Shown here piece by piece: positions 25,669-34,992 of a stretch of 64,000 nucleotides of DNA. Position 1 is the first letter of the stretch, and each line of letters begins with the position of its first letter. The stretch comes from Candidatus Intricatilinea gracilis (GTDB taxonomy: Bacteria; Pseudomonadota; Gammaproteobacteria; Burkholderiales; Burkholderiaceae_C): contig JADJDQ010000021.1 of NCBI GenBank assembly GCA_016702605.1, forward strand, positions 682,001-746,000. Direction: 5' to 3'. The position numbers were made by a program, and so were the translations under genes. The notes beneath the pieces were generated by a model. That model made no database searches and was not told where the DNA came from. It saw only the letters and a list, made by a program, of their open reading frames with translations.

Positions 25669-26310
25669 ATGACCACCCTCGACAAGATCATCCAGTTGCG
25701 CGACCTCGGCGCCGCCACCGTCTACGAAGCCCAGGGCGCCAAGGGCGCGCTGGACAGCGGGATGAAGCCGATCGATCCCACTTCCCGCATGGCGGGCCCG
25801 GCGTTGACTGTCGACGCACGGCCTTCGGACAACTTGGTCCTTCATTACGCCGTGCTTCAGGCCAAGCCAGGCGACGTCCTGGTAGTGGACGCCAAGGGCT
25901 TCATGGAAGCAGGACCCTGGGGCGACGTGCTGACGATCCAGGCCATGAAGCTCGGCATCGCCGGCTTGGTCATCAATGGCTGCGTACGCGACGCCAACCT
26001 GATCATCGACCTCGGCTTTCCGGTGTTCTGCCGCGGCCTGTCGATCAAGGGCACGGGCAAGAACCAGCCGGGCAAGGTCAACGTCCCCGTTTGCATCGGT
26101 GGCGTCGTGATTCACCCCGGCGACATCGTCGTCGGTGACCGCGACGGCCTGGTCGTCGTGGCCCGGGACGAAGTCGACCACGCCATCCAGACCAGTCTGG
26201 CGCGAGAAGAGAAAGAAGCCCACATGCGCGAAGCCATCCAGTCCGGTACGTCCAACACGGCCGCACTGCTCAATCTTGGCGATGCGCTCAAGCGCTTCGG
26301 CCTCGTCTGA
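25669..26310 (+). CDS. RraA/HMG-CHA aldolase family protein
   Basis: A 213-residue member of the class II aldolase family that includes 4-carboxy-4-hydroxy-2-oxoadipate (CHA) aldolase / oxaloacetate decarboxylase and the RNase E regulator RraA. The active-site pattern is present: GPWGDVLT near residue 82-89 and NGCVRD, with R107 as the likely catalytic Arg and D108 as metal ligand. The catabolic setting favours an aldolase over RraA. CHA aldolase yields pyruvate and oxaloacetate at the end of the protocatechuate 4,5-cleavage route; whether that route runs here cannot be shown from this window. Confidence 0.85.
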   Translation: MTTLDKIIQLRDLGAATVYEAQGAKGALDSGMKPIDPTSRMAGPALTVDARPSDNLVLHYAVLQAKPGDVLVVDAKGFMEAGPWGDVLTIQAMKLGIAGLVINGCVRDANLIIDLGFPVFCRGLSIKGTGKNQPGKVNVPVCIGGVVIHPGDIVVGDRDGLVVVARDEVDHAIQTSLAREEKEAHMREAIQSGTSNTAALLNLGDALKRFGLV

Positions 26311-26338
26311 CCACCACACCCCAACGGAGACATCCAAC

Positions 26339-27310
26339 ATGCACAAACTCACTCGTCGCACCGCGCTGCTCGCAGCACTGACCGTCCCCTTCACGGCCAC
26401 AGCACAAGACGCCTATCCCTCCAAGCCGATCCGGATGGTGGTGGCGTTCGCCCCCGGTGGATCGGCCGACATCAATGCCCGCGCTGTCGGGCAGCAACTC
26501 GCGAAGGAGCTGGGTGCGACCATCGTCGTCGACAACAAGGGCGGAGCAGGAGGCAACCTCGGCGCTGTCGAAGTCAAGCGCGCGCCGGCTGATGGCTACA
26601 CGGTCTTCTATGCGACCTCGGCGGTCGTCCTGTCGCCCGCCCTCTATGCAAAACCCGGATTCGACCCCTATGCAGACTTCACTCCGATCTCGCTGACTGC
26701 GACGATCCCGCTGGTGCTGGTCGCCAATCCGAAGGTCCCAGTCAAGTCGGTCAAGGACCTGGTGGCCTGGGGCAAGGCCAAGAACGGCAAGGCCAACTAC
26801 GCTTCGTCCGGCTCAGGTGCGCTGCTCCATCTGGCAGCGGCGCTATTCCTAAAGGAAACAGGCTGGGAAGCGACACACATTGCCTACAAGGGCAGCGCCC
26901 CGGCCATCACGGACCTGCTGGGCGGCTCCACTGATTTCATGTTCCTGCCCATCAACGAGGCGTCGCAACACGTCAAGAGCGGCGGTCTCACAGCGCTGGC
27001 CATCACATCGGAGAAACGCTCGCCGCTGCTGCCGGATGTGCCGACGGTGCGCGAAGGCACCGGCAAGACCACGATGGACATGGGCGCCTGGCAGGGCCTC
27101 ATGGTGCCCAAGGGTGTTCCGGCCGACGTCACGAGCAAGCTCTCGGCGGCTCTGAAAAGCACTTTGGCCGACACGGGTCTGCGCGAGCGGCTCACCGGTC
27201 AGGGCAGCGTGATGCTGGGCGGTGGACAGCAGGACTACGTCGACTACATGAGGGCCGAGGGCGGCCGCTGGGCCCAGGTCATCAAAGAAACCGGCGCCAC
27301 GGCGAACTGA
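26339..27310 (+). CDS. Bug (TctC-type) periplasmic solute-binding receptor
   Basis: A 323-residue tripartite tricarboxylate receptor. It has a signal peptide (MHKLTRRTALLAALTVPFTA, cut near AQD), then the typical YPSKPIRMVVAFAPGGSADINAR and the loop NKGGAGGNLG that cradles carboxylate ligands. Bug proteins abound in Burkholderiales, often without dedicated TctA/TctB partners, and none is seen here. It probably captures the organic acid degraded by the neighbouring enzymes, or serves as its sensor. Confidence 0.9.
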   Translation: MHKLTRRTALLAALTVPFTATAQDAYPSKPIRMVVAFAPGGSADINARAVGQQLAKELGATIVVDNKGGAGGNLGAVEVKRAPADGYTVFYATSAVVLSPALYAKPGFDPYADFTPISLTATIPLVLVANPKVPVKSVKDLVAWGKAKNGKANYASSGSGALLHLAAALFLKETGWEATHIAYKGSAPAITDLLGGSTDFMFLPINEASQHVKSGGLTALAITSEKRSPLLPDVPTVREGTGKTTMDMGAWQGLMVPKGVPADVTSKLSAALKSTLADTGLRERLTGQGSVMLGGGQQDYVDYMRAEGGRWAQVIKETGATAN

Positions 27311-27339
27311 ACCGCCAAAACGCACAATCGGAAACCGAA

Positions 27340-28289
27340 GTGCACAAGAGACACTTCCTGGCTGCTGCCGCGGGCCTGCTGATGACCGCTGCTGCCGTCG
27401 CACAGGATGCGAACGGCCCGATCAAGATCGTCGTGCCGTTCGCCGCAGGGGGCGCGACGGACGCCGCGGCCCACCACATAGCACCGAAGCTGGCCAAGGA
27501 GTTGGGCCGGCCAGTCATCATCGAGAACAAGCCCGGAGCCAGCGGTCAACTCGGGTCGGCGTTCGTAAGGGCAGCACCGGCCGATGGGTCCACCTACTTG
27601 CTGGCACTGGATCATTCGGTGGTGGTCGTTCCGCTGATCACGCCCACGGCCGGCTACGACGCCGTGAGGGACTTCGTGCCGGTCGGACAGGTGTTGCGAT
27701 TCCAGTGGACCTTCGCAGTGCCGACCAGCAGTCCGGCGACGACGCTCGGCGAGTTTGTCGAACTGGTGCGCAAGAACCCGGCACATGGCAACTACGGCGT
27801 GCCGCTGCAGGGTGGCGTGCCCGACATCATCGGTGCCGCCATCTCGAAAAGGCCAGCGTGAAGATGGAGGCCGTTCCGTTCGGCGGTTCGGCGCAGCTGA
27901 TGCCGCAGTTGATCGGCGGCCAGCTGGCATCGGGCGTGACCGGCGAACCCGAAGGCATCCAGATGCTCAGGAGCGGCAAGGTGCGCGTCCTGGCCATCTC
28001 GGGTGGCAAGCGGTCGAGCTTGCTGCCCAACGTGCCGACCTTCGAGGAACTCGGCTACAGCGGTGTGAATGTCAACAGCTTCAATGCGTTCTTCGCGCCC
28101 AAGGGAACGCCCCGCCCCGTGTTGGAAAAGTTCAATGCAGCACTACGCACGGTGCTGCGCGACCAGGACATCCAGCAAAAGATCGCCGAGATGTCGCTTG
28201 AGCTGGCGCCCACCGATCTGGAGCAATCGAACGCCGAGCTTCAGAAGTCCTACAAGTTCTGGAACAGTGCCGACCTCGCGGTGAAGTAG
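27340..28289 (+). pseudogene. Second Bug receptor, split by an apparent 1-base deletion
   Basis: Starts with GTG (MHKRHFLAAAAGLLMTAAAV signal peptide) and runs as a normal Bug protein (IKIVVPFAAGGATDAAAH, ENKPGASGQLGSA) up to IIGAAISK. There the frame meets a stop after a run of four As at 27847-27850. A fifth A would give ISKKASVKMEAVPFGGSAQ and join the rest of the domain, which is intact to AVK at 28289. The span of 950 bases plus one is 317 codons, the normal length. A lost A in a homopolymer is the simplest reading, as mutation or sequencing error. Confidence 0.82.
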
Positions 28290-29132
28290 GTGCCAGTCCC
28301 TCATTCGGCCGGCGACGGTGGCCCGGCGAATCCGCTTCCCGCGGGTGCGTGCGACTGCCACATGCACTTGTTCGACTCGAGTGTTCCGTTCGCGAACTCG
28401 GCGACCTTCAAGCCTGCGGACGCTTCAGTCACCGACTACCGCCAACTGCAGCAACGGCTGGGGCTCGAGCGAAGCGTGATCGTGCAACCGTCGAGCTACG
28501 GCGTCGACCACCGCGTGCTGGTGGCAGGGTTGCGGGCCCTGGGTGAGTCTGCGCGCGGGGTTGCGGTCGTGACATCCGATGTCGACACAGAAGATCTGCA
28601 AACGCTCGCGGCACGCGGCGTCGTCGGTGCCCGCTTCAACCTGGTCCAGCGGGGGTTGACGCGCGAGTCGATGGTGAATGCCGTTGCGGCACAGGCGGCT
28701 CGCCTGGGCTGGCACCTGCAGTTCCACCTATTGCCGACGGATCTGCTGCGACTGGCCGATGAGCTCGTCGCGTTGCCCGTTCGCGTGGTGCTCGATCACT
28801 ACGGCCGTGCGATGACGGACCCCACATTGACCTCGGCCGTGCAGTCTCGGCTGGAGCAGTTGCTGGCCACTGGCAAGTTCTGGCTCAAGTTGTCCGCGCC
28901 CTACCTGGCTTCGGTGAACGATGGTGATTTCGGTAGCCTTCAGGGGTTCGTCGAACGATTGACTCTTCGACATGCTGATCGCCTCGTGTGGGGTACTGAC
29001 TGGTCCCACGTGACCGAGGTGGAGAAGCCTGATGACGCGCACTTGCTGCATCTGTTGAGGCGCTGGATACCAGTCCCGGAGATGCAAGCGCTGGTCTTTG
29101 AGGAGAACGCATCGAGGCTGTACGGCCTCTGA
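28290..29132 (+). CDS. Amidohydrolase 2 family protein (PDC hydrolase-like)
   Basis: A 280-residue TIM-barrel hydrolase. The N-terminal metal motif DCHMHLF and the C-terminal WGTDWSHV place it in the amidohydrolase_2 group that includes 2-pyrone-4,6-dicarboxylate lactonase (LigI). Next to an aldolase-family protein and carboxylate receptors, a lactone of an aromatic breakdown pathway is a reasonable guess at the substrate. The GTG start abuts the stop of the preceding gene directly, suggesting coupling. Confidence 0.82.
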   Translation: MPVPHSAGDGGPANPLPAGACDCHMHLFDSSVPFANSATFKPADASVTDYRQLQQRLGLERSVIVQPSSYGVDHRVLVAGLRALGESARGVAVVTSDVDTEDLQTLAARGVVGARFNLVQRGLTRESMVNAVAAQAARLGWHLQFHLLPTDLLRLADELVALPVRVVLDHYGRAMTDPTLTSAVQSRLEQLLATGKFWLKLSAPYLASVNDGDFGSLQGFVERLTLRHADRLVWGTDWSHVTEVEKPDDAHLLHLLRRWIPVPEMQALVFEENASRLYGL

Positions 29133-29400
29133 CACAGCCGTACAGCCGTCCGGAACACCTCTAGGAATGGACAGCTCGGCGCCTTAGGCAGACCTCAGCT
29201 CCTGGCCGCACCCCGTCAATCGCGCGCTCCGGCTACTGCGAGGCTCGCGGTGTCCATTCCCTTCCAGTCCCGAGCCCGGCCACGCCGTCGGTGCTGGCGG
29301 CGGATACGCCGGCCCATGAACCAAGTGCTGCGGGCAATCCGGCAGGCTGCGGAATACTCGTGTAGCCTCGCGCGCCTCAGCACTCCGCCCAGGATTTCCC

Positions 29401-30024
29401 ATGAACAAGCCTCGCCTGACCTACTTCGACTTCGCCGGCAGCCGCGGTGAGGAATGCCGCATCGCGCTGCACCTGGCGGGTGTGGACTTCGACGACGTGC
29501 GCGTCAAGACCGCGGACTGGCCGGCGCTGAAGTCGACCATGCCGTTTGGTGCCCTGCCGGTGCTGGAACTGCCCGGCAAGGCTGCGCTGGCGCATTCGAA
29601 CGCCATCCTGGTGTTGATCGGCCGCCAGCATGGGCTGCATCCCGGCGATGCCTTCGAGGCGGCGCGGCACGAATCGCTGATGTGTGCGGTCGAGGAGTTG
29701 CGCCACACGATCACGCCGACACTGCGGATCACCGACCCCGAGCAAAAGCGCGCCGCGCGCGAGGCGCTGGCGACCGGGGAACTGGCCACCTGGGGTCGCC
29801 ATGTCGAGATGCAGCTTGCGGGCGGCCAGGGCCCCTTCGTGGGTGGCGCGACGCTGCAGGTGGCCGACATCAAGCTCTACATGGTGGTGCGCTGGCTGAC
29901 CTCGGGCACGCTGGATCATGTGCCCACCTCGGTGCTGGACCACTGCCCGAAGCTGCTGGGGGTGTACCGTGCAGTGGGTGAACATGCCGGCGTCAAGGCC
30001 TGGATGAGCCTATCGGCGCACTGA
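29401..30024 (+). CDS. Glutathione S-transferase
   Basis: A 207-residue cytosolic GST. The thioredoxin-fold half opens LTYFDFAGSRGEECRIAL, with Tyr8 placed as the glutathione-activating residue of alpha/mu/pi/sigma-type enzymes, and continues FGALPVLEL (cis-Pro) and AHSNAIL. The helical half includes FVGGATLQVADIKLY, with the N-capping motif. Substrate unknown. It has its own upstream gap of 268 bases in which I see no gene. Confidence 0.88.
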   Translation: MNKPRLTYFDFAGSRGEECRIALHLAGVDFDDVRVKTADWPALKSTMPFGALPVLELPGKAALAHSNAILVLIGRQHGLHPGDAFEAARHESLMCAVEELRHTITPTLRITDPEQKRAAREALATGELATWGRHVEMQLAGGQGPFVGGATLQVADIKLYMVVRWLTSGTLDHVPTSVLDHCPKLLGVYRAVGEHAGVKAWMSLSAH

Positions 30025-30033
30025 TTGCGGTGG

Positions 30034-30049
30034 GCGGGCAGCAGCCCGC
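30034..30049 (+). terminator. Hairpin between the GST gene and glgB
   Basis: GCGGGC-AGCA-GCCCGC, a 6-bp stem with a tetraloop, starts 9 bases after the GST stop. No T-run follows, so it is a weak terminator candidate at best. Confidence 0.35.
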
Positions 30050-30125
30050 TGGACATGAGCACGGCCACTTCCATTTCAGGTCGGTTACATGGCAGCATCG
30101 GGCTGTTTCCTTCTAGGCACTCAGC

Positions 30126-32411
30126 GTGGCAATCAAGAACCTCAACAAGCCGGCCAGGTTCGGCCGTGACCCGGCCAGTGAAGTCGATCCGGCCACTCTG
30201 GCCGCGCTCGAACGCGCCGATCATGGCGACGTCTTCGCTGTGCTGGGCATGCACGAGGTGATGGACGCGAGCGGGCCGGCCGTCGTGGTGCGATGTTTCG
30301 TGCCCGGTGCACTCGACGCGGTGGTCATCGGCGCCGATGGCAGCGCCTTGTGTGCCATGGCGCGCCAGGGCAAGAGCGCCTTGTTCACTGCGGTGTTGCC
30401 AGGGCGGGCCGAACGCCGCGACTACCTGATCGACATCGGCTGGGCCACACCCGAAGGTACCGAAGCCGGCCGCACGCGATCGATCGACCCCTATGCGCTG
30501 GGCCCGCAACTGAGCGACATGGACGTGTGGTTGCTGGCTGAAGGCACCCATCAGCGGCCCTACGAGATCCTGGGTGCACATCCACAATTTGTGGGTGGTG
30601 TGGCCGGCACCCGATTCGCCGTGTGGGCGCCGGGGGCGCGGCGCGTGTCGGTGGTCGGCAGCTTCAATGCCTGGGACGGCCGGCGCCACATGATGCGGCT
30701 GCGCCGCGAATGTGGCGTGTGGGAGATCTTCCTGCCGCTGGTGGGTGAGGGTGACTTCTACAAGTTCGAGATCCTCGGCGCTGATGGCCAGATTCACCTC
30801 AAGGCCGACCCGTTTGCGTTTCGTGCCGAATTGCGCCCCCGCACCGCGTCGGTGGTGCAGCAACTGCTGCCGCCCGTGCCGAGCAGTGCACATCGCGGTG
30901 CGGCCAATTCACTCGACGCACCGGTGAGCATCTACGAGGTGCATCTAGGCTCGTGGCGGCGCCGCGGCGGCGAGCATGGGCCGGGCAGCTGGTTGAGTTA
31001 CCGCGAGCTGGCCGAACAACTCGTGCCGTATGTGCGCGACATGGGGTTCACCCACATCGAGCTGATGCCGGTGCATGAACACCCGTTCGACGGCAGCTGG
31101 GGCTACCAGCCCACGGGTTTGTATGCACCGACGTCTCGGTTCGGCTCACCGTGGGAGCTGCGCGCCTTCATCGCCGCGGCACATCAGGCCGGGCTGGGGG
31201 TCATCCTCGACTGGGTGCCGGCTCACTTTCCGACCGACGCCCATGGCCTGGCCAACTTCGACGGCACGCATCTGTATGAACACGCCGACCGGCGTGAAGG
31301 GTTCCACCACGACTGGAACACCCTCATCTACAACTACGGCCGCAACGAGGTGCGCAGCTACCTGGTCGGCAATGCGCTGTACTGGCTCGAGCGTTTTGCC
31401 ATCGACGGCCTTCGGGTCGACGCGGTGGCGTCGATGCTGTACCGCGACTACAGCCGCAAGCAAGGCGAGTGGTTGCCCAACCGCTACGGTGGCCGCGAGA
31501 ACCTCGAGGCCATCGAATTCCTGCGGCGCATGAACCATGTGGTGGGCACCCAGCGGCCCGGGGCAGTGACTCTGGCCGAGGAAAGCACCGCCTTCCCGCA
31601 GGTGACGCGCCCGCCCAGCCCTGATCTGCACAGCGGCGGCCTGGGGTTTCACTACAAGTGGAACATGGGCTGGATGAACGACAGTCTGGCCTACTTTGCA
31701 CAAGACCCGGTGCACCGGCGTTACCACCACGACAAGATCCGCTTCTCGCTGGTCTATGCCTTCACCGAGAACTTCGTGCTGCCCATCTCGCACGACGAGG
31801 TGGTGCACGGCAAGGGCTCGATGATCGACAAGATGCCGGGTGACGACTGGCAGAAGTTCGCCAACCTGCGCGCCTTTTACGGCTACATGTGGGGCCACCC
31901 GGGCAAGAAGCTGCTGTTCATGGGCTGCGAGTTCGGACAACGCGCCGAGTGGAAGGCCGACGCCAGTCTCGACTGGCACCTGCTGGGCATGGGCCCGTAT
32001 CACATCGGCCTGCAGCGCCTGGTGCGCGACCTCAACACGGTGTACCGCGACTTTGCCGCGCTGCATCAGCTCGATGTGTCGGCCGATGGATTTGCCTGGC
32101 TGAGCCACGACGACGCCGACAACTCGACCCTGGTGTTCGAGCGCCGCGGGCGCGGCGGCGAACGTGTCGTGGTGGTATGCAACTTCACCCCGGTGCCGCG
32201 GCTGGGTTGGCGCATCGGTGTGCCTCTGGCCGGGCACTGGCGCGAGGTGATCAACACCGACGCCACGATCTACGGTGGCAGCGGGGTCGGCAATGCCGGC
32301 ACCGACGGGCTGCACAGCGTCGCCCAGCCCTGGCAGGGGCAGGCGCAGTCGATCCTGCTCGACCTGCCGCCACTGGCCACGCTGATGCTGGTCTGTGACC
32401 AGGCCGGCTGA
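30126..32411 (+). CDS. glgB: 1,4-alpha-glucan branching enzyme
   Basis: Makes alpha-1,6 branches in glycogen. The 761-residue protein has the double N-terminal carbohydrate-binding region of long GlgB forms (EILGAHPQFVGGVAGTRFAVWAPGA and VVGSFNAWDG), a GH13 barrel with the nucleophile in GLRVDAVAS (~residue 430), the acid/base in LAEEST (~484) and the third Asp in ISHDEVVHGKGS (~555). It starts with GTG, and the next gene begins 2 bases after its stop. First gene of the glycogen operon. Confidence 0.95.
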   Translation: MAIKNLNKPARFGRDPASEVDPATLAALERADHGDVFAVLGMHEVMDASGPAVVVRCFVPGALDAVVIGADGSALCAMARQGKSALFTAVLPGRAERRDYLIDIGWATPEGTEAGRTRSIDPYALGPQLSDMDVWLLAEGTHQRPYEILGAHPQFVGGVAGTRFAVWAPGARRVSVVGSFNAWDGRRHMMRLRRECGVWEIFLPLVGEGDFYKFEILGADGQIHLKADPFAFRAELRPRTASVVQQLLPPVPSSAHRGAANSLDAPVSIYEVHLGSWRRRGGEHGPGSWLSYRELAEQLVPYVRDMGFTHIELMPVHEHPFDGSWGYQPTGLYAPTSRFGSPWELRAFIAAAHQAGLGVILDWVPAHFPTDAHGLANFDGTHLYEHADRREGFHHDWNTLIYNYGRNEVRSYLVGNALYWLERFAIDGLRVDAVASMLYRDYSRKQGEWLPNRYGGRENLEAIEFLRRMNHVVGTQRPGAVTLAEESTAFPQVTRPPSPDLHSGGLGFHYKWNMGWMNDSLAYFAQDPVHRRYHHDKIRFSLVYAFTENFVLPISHDEVVHGKGSMIDKMPGDDWQKFANLRAFYGYMWGHPGKKLLFMGCEFGQRAEWKADASLDWHLLGMGPYHIGLQRLVRDLNTVYRDFAALHQLDVSADGFAWLSHDDADNSTLVFERRGRGGERVVVVCNFTPVPRLGWRIGVPLAGHWREVINTDATIYGGSGVGNAGTDGLHSVAQPWQGQAQSILLDLPPLATLMLVCDQAG

Positions 32412-32413
32412 GA

Positions 32414-34873
32414 GTGGCAGCCGGACCGCGCGACATGCAGATGACCTCGGGTGAACCGTTTCCGCTCGGCGCCACCTGGCAGCCGCTGGTGGACGCGGCA
32501 AGTGTCAACTTCGCCGTCTGGGCACCCGACGCCGAAGCGGTCGACCTGTGCCTGTTCGACACCCGTGGCGAAGTCGAGCTGCAGCGCCTGCGCCTGCCGG
32601 CCTGCACCGACGGTGTGTGGCACGGCCGCCTGCAGGCGTCGACAGAGCAACTGGCCGGCGGCCTGGTCTACGGCCTGCGGGCCCACGGCGCCTGGTCGCC
32701 GCGCGACGGCCTGCGCTTCAACGCCAACAAGGTGCTGCTCGACCCCTGGGCTCAGGAGGTCGTCGGCCGTTACGCCGCCTCGACTGCCAGTGGCCTGGCC
32801 GACTTCCGCGGCCACGACAGCCGGTCGCCCGACCTGCCATGCCGGCGCAACAACGCCCGCCGTGCGGTGAAGGCGCGGGTGGTTGCCAGCCCGGCCCAGC
32901 CACCTCGTGCGCCGCGTCTGTGGCCGCCGGTGCCGCGCGACCGCACGGTGATCTACGAGGTACACGTCAAGGGGGCGACCGAGATCCACCCCGAGTTGCC
33001 CGAAGCCTTGCGAGGTTGTTACCTCGGCCTGTCGCACCCGGCCATGCTGGCGCACCTGCGCCGCCTGGGTGTAACCAGCCTGTGCCTGCTGCCGGTGCAG
33101 GCGCGCGCCGACGAAGAGCGCCTGCAGCAGCTGGGGCTCACCAACTACTGGGGTTATTCGACCCTGGCCTACTTCGCGCCCGAGCCGAGTTACGCGAGCC
33201 GACCCCATGCCGCACGCGACGAGTTCGCCGCCATGGTGGCCGGCCTGCATGCAGCCGGGCTCGAGGTGATCCTTGACGTGGTCTACAACCACACCGGTGA
33301 AAGCGACGCCAAGGGGCCGTGTCTGAGTTTTCGCGGGCTGGCCAACCGACAGTACTACCGGCTCGAACCGGCCGACCGCGCGCGTTATGTCGACTGGGCC
33401 GGTTGCGGCAACACCCTCAACCTGGCCGAGCCGCGGGTGGTCGAGCTGGTGCTGGGGTCACTGCGCCACTGGGTGTCGACCTACGGCATCGACGGCTTCC
33501 GGTTCGACCTGGCCAGCATCCTGGGGCGTGGCGGCGATGGTCACTTCAGCGCGGCCTCGGGGTTCTTCGCTGCCTTGCGAGCCGACCCGCTGCTGAGCAC
33601 AGTGAAACTCATCGCCGAACCCTGGGACATTGCCGCCGGGGGCTACCAGCTCGGTGCCTATCCGCCGGGTTGGGCCGAATGGAACGACCAGTACCGCGAC
33701 ACGCTGCGTTGCTGGTGGCTGGGCAGTGCCGGCAGCCACTCGGGTGGTCGACCGCATGCGGCGGACCGCGGCATGTTTGCGCACCGTTTTGCCGGATCGA
33801 GCGCACAGTTCCACCACAACACCCGCTCACCCAGCGCCAGCATCAACTACATCACCGCCCACGACGGCTACACGCTGCGTGATCTGGTGAGTTACCAGCA
33901 GCGCCACAACCTGGCCAACGGCGAAGAGAACCGCGACGGTCACCAGTCCAACCACAGCTGGAACTGCGGCGTCGAAGGTGACACACGTGACCCCGAGGTG
34001 CTGCAGCGCCGCGCCCGGCTGCAACGCTCGCTGCTGGCCAGCCTGCTGCTGGCGCAGGGCACGCCCATGCTGCTGGCGGGTGACGAACTCGGCCACAGCC
34101 AGGGCGGTAACAACAATGCCTATTGCCAGGACAACCGCCTGACCTGGCTGGCCTGGAGCAGCGCCCAGCCGGGCCTGGCCGACTGTGTGGCGCGCCTGAT
34201 CACCTTGCGCCGCAGCCATGCGGCCCTGCGACCCTGGCGCTGGCTGACTGGCCGGGCCGACGCCGACGGCTGGCGCGACGTGATCTGGTGGCATCCCGAC
34301 GGCCATGAGTTGCAAGGCGCCGAATGGGCCGACGCAGCAGACCGCGCCATGGCGCTGCGCCTGCTCGCGGTGGCACCCGAGCCGATGGTGTCACATGCCG
34401 GCCAGACGCCGACCGCCAGGCCGGCGGCGCTGGTGGCGGCCCAACCAACGCCCCCAGATGCGCTTGCCCTTGCGTCCGGATCCCGGTCCACCAGTGTTGC
34501 CCCCATGGCAGCCACCAGTGCCGCCGCCAGTGCCTCCACCACCGCGGCGAACACCGAGTCGGCTGTCGACCGAGCCCTGCTGATCGTGCTGAATCCACTC
34601 GAGACCGAGCGCAACTTCGTGTTCCCGCCCGGCGCCTGGACGGCCGAGTTCTGCAGCACCACCATCGACGGCGCGCCGGCCTTGCCTGCCACAACGTCGC
34701 GGGTGCCGCCTCACACCTTGCGTGTCTACAGTGCACCCCGCGACAGCCTGGGTGCGCCCGACGCACCGCCGCCCGCGCAGCAGCCCGAGCCCGCGCCGGA
34801 CTGGCCCGGTGCGACCGACTTCCTGCCGACCGATGTCGGCACCTTGTTCGTCGACCGGCGCGGAGAACCCTGA
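32414..34873 (+). CDS. glgX: Glycogen debranching enzyme (isoamylase type)
   Basis: Removes alpha-1,6 branches from phosphorylase-limited glycogen. After an early-set domain (VNFAVWAPDAEAVDLCLFD) the GH13 barrel shows VVYNHTGE, the nucleophile in GFRFDLAS (~residue 364), the acid/base in LIAEPWD (~400) and TAHDG (~482). At 819 residues it is about 100 longer than usual, because of an Ala/Ser/Thr/Pro-rich stretch (~residues 660-715) inserted into the C-terminal beta domain. GTG is taken as the start; an ATG at codon 8 is an alternative. Confidence 0.93.
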   Translation: MAAGPRDMQMTSGEPFPLGATWQPLVDAASVNFAVWAPDAEAVDLCLFDTRGEVELQRLRLPACTDGVWHGRLQASTEQLAGGLVYGLRAHGAWSPRDGLRFNANKVLLDPWAQEVVGRYAASTASGLADFRGHDSRSPDLPCRRNNARRAVKARVVASPAQPPRAPRLWPPVPRDRTVIYEVHVKGATEIHPELPEALRGCYLGLSHPAMLAHLRRLGVTSLCLLPVQARADEERLQQLGLTNYWGYSTLAYFAPEPSYASRPHAARDEFAAMVAGLHAAGLEVILDVVYNHTGESDAKGPCLSFRGLANRQYYRLEPADRARYVDWAGCGNTLNLAEPRVVELVLGSLRHWVSTYGIDGFRFDLASILGRGGDGHFSAASGFFAALRADPLLSTVKLIAEPWDIAAGGYQLGAYPPGWAEWNDQYRDTLRCWWLGSAGSHSGGRPHAADRGMFAHRFAGSSAQFHHNTRSPSASINYITAHDGYTLRDLVSYQQRHNLANGEENRDGHQSNHSWNCGVEGDTRDPEVLQRRARLQRSLLASLLLAQGTPMLLAGDELGHSQGGNNNAYCQDNRLTWLAWSSAQPGLADCVARLITLRRSHAALRPWRWLTGRADADGWRDVIWWHPDGHELQGAEWADAADRAMALRLLAVAPEPMVSHAGQTPTARPAALVAAQPTPPDALALASGSRSTSVAPMAATSAAASASTTAANTESAVDRALLIVLNPLETERNFVFPPGAWTAEFCSTTIDGAPALPATTSRVPPHTLRVYSAPRDSLGAPDAPPPAQQPEPAPDWPGATDFLPTDVGTLFVDRRGEP

Positions 34874-34992
34874 GTGCCCCACCCCAGGTCGACCCGAGCC
34901 CCTCGGGGGCGGACGACGATTGGCGTCGGCCCGACGCCGCTCATCAGCCCGTTGCCGCGTGGCAGCGCACGTTACCCAGCCAGAACAACACC

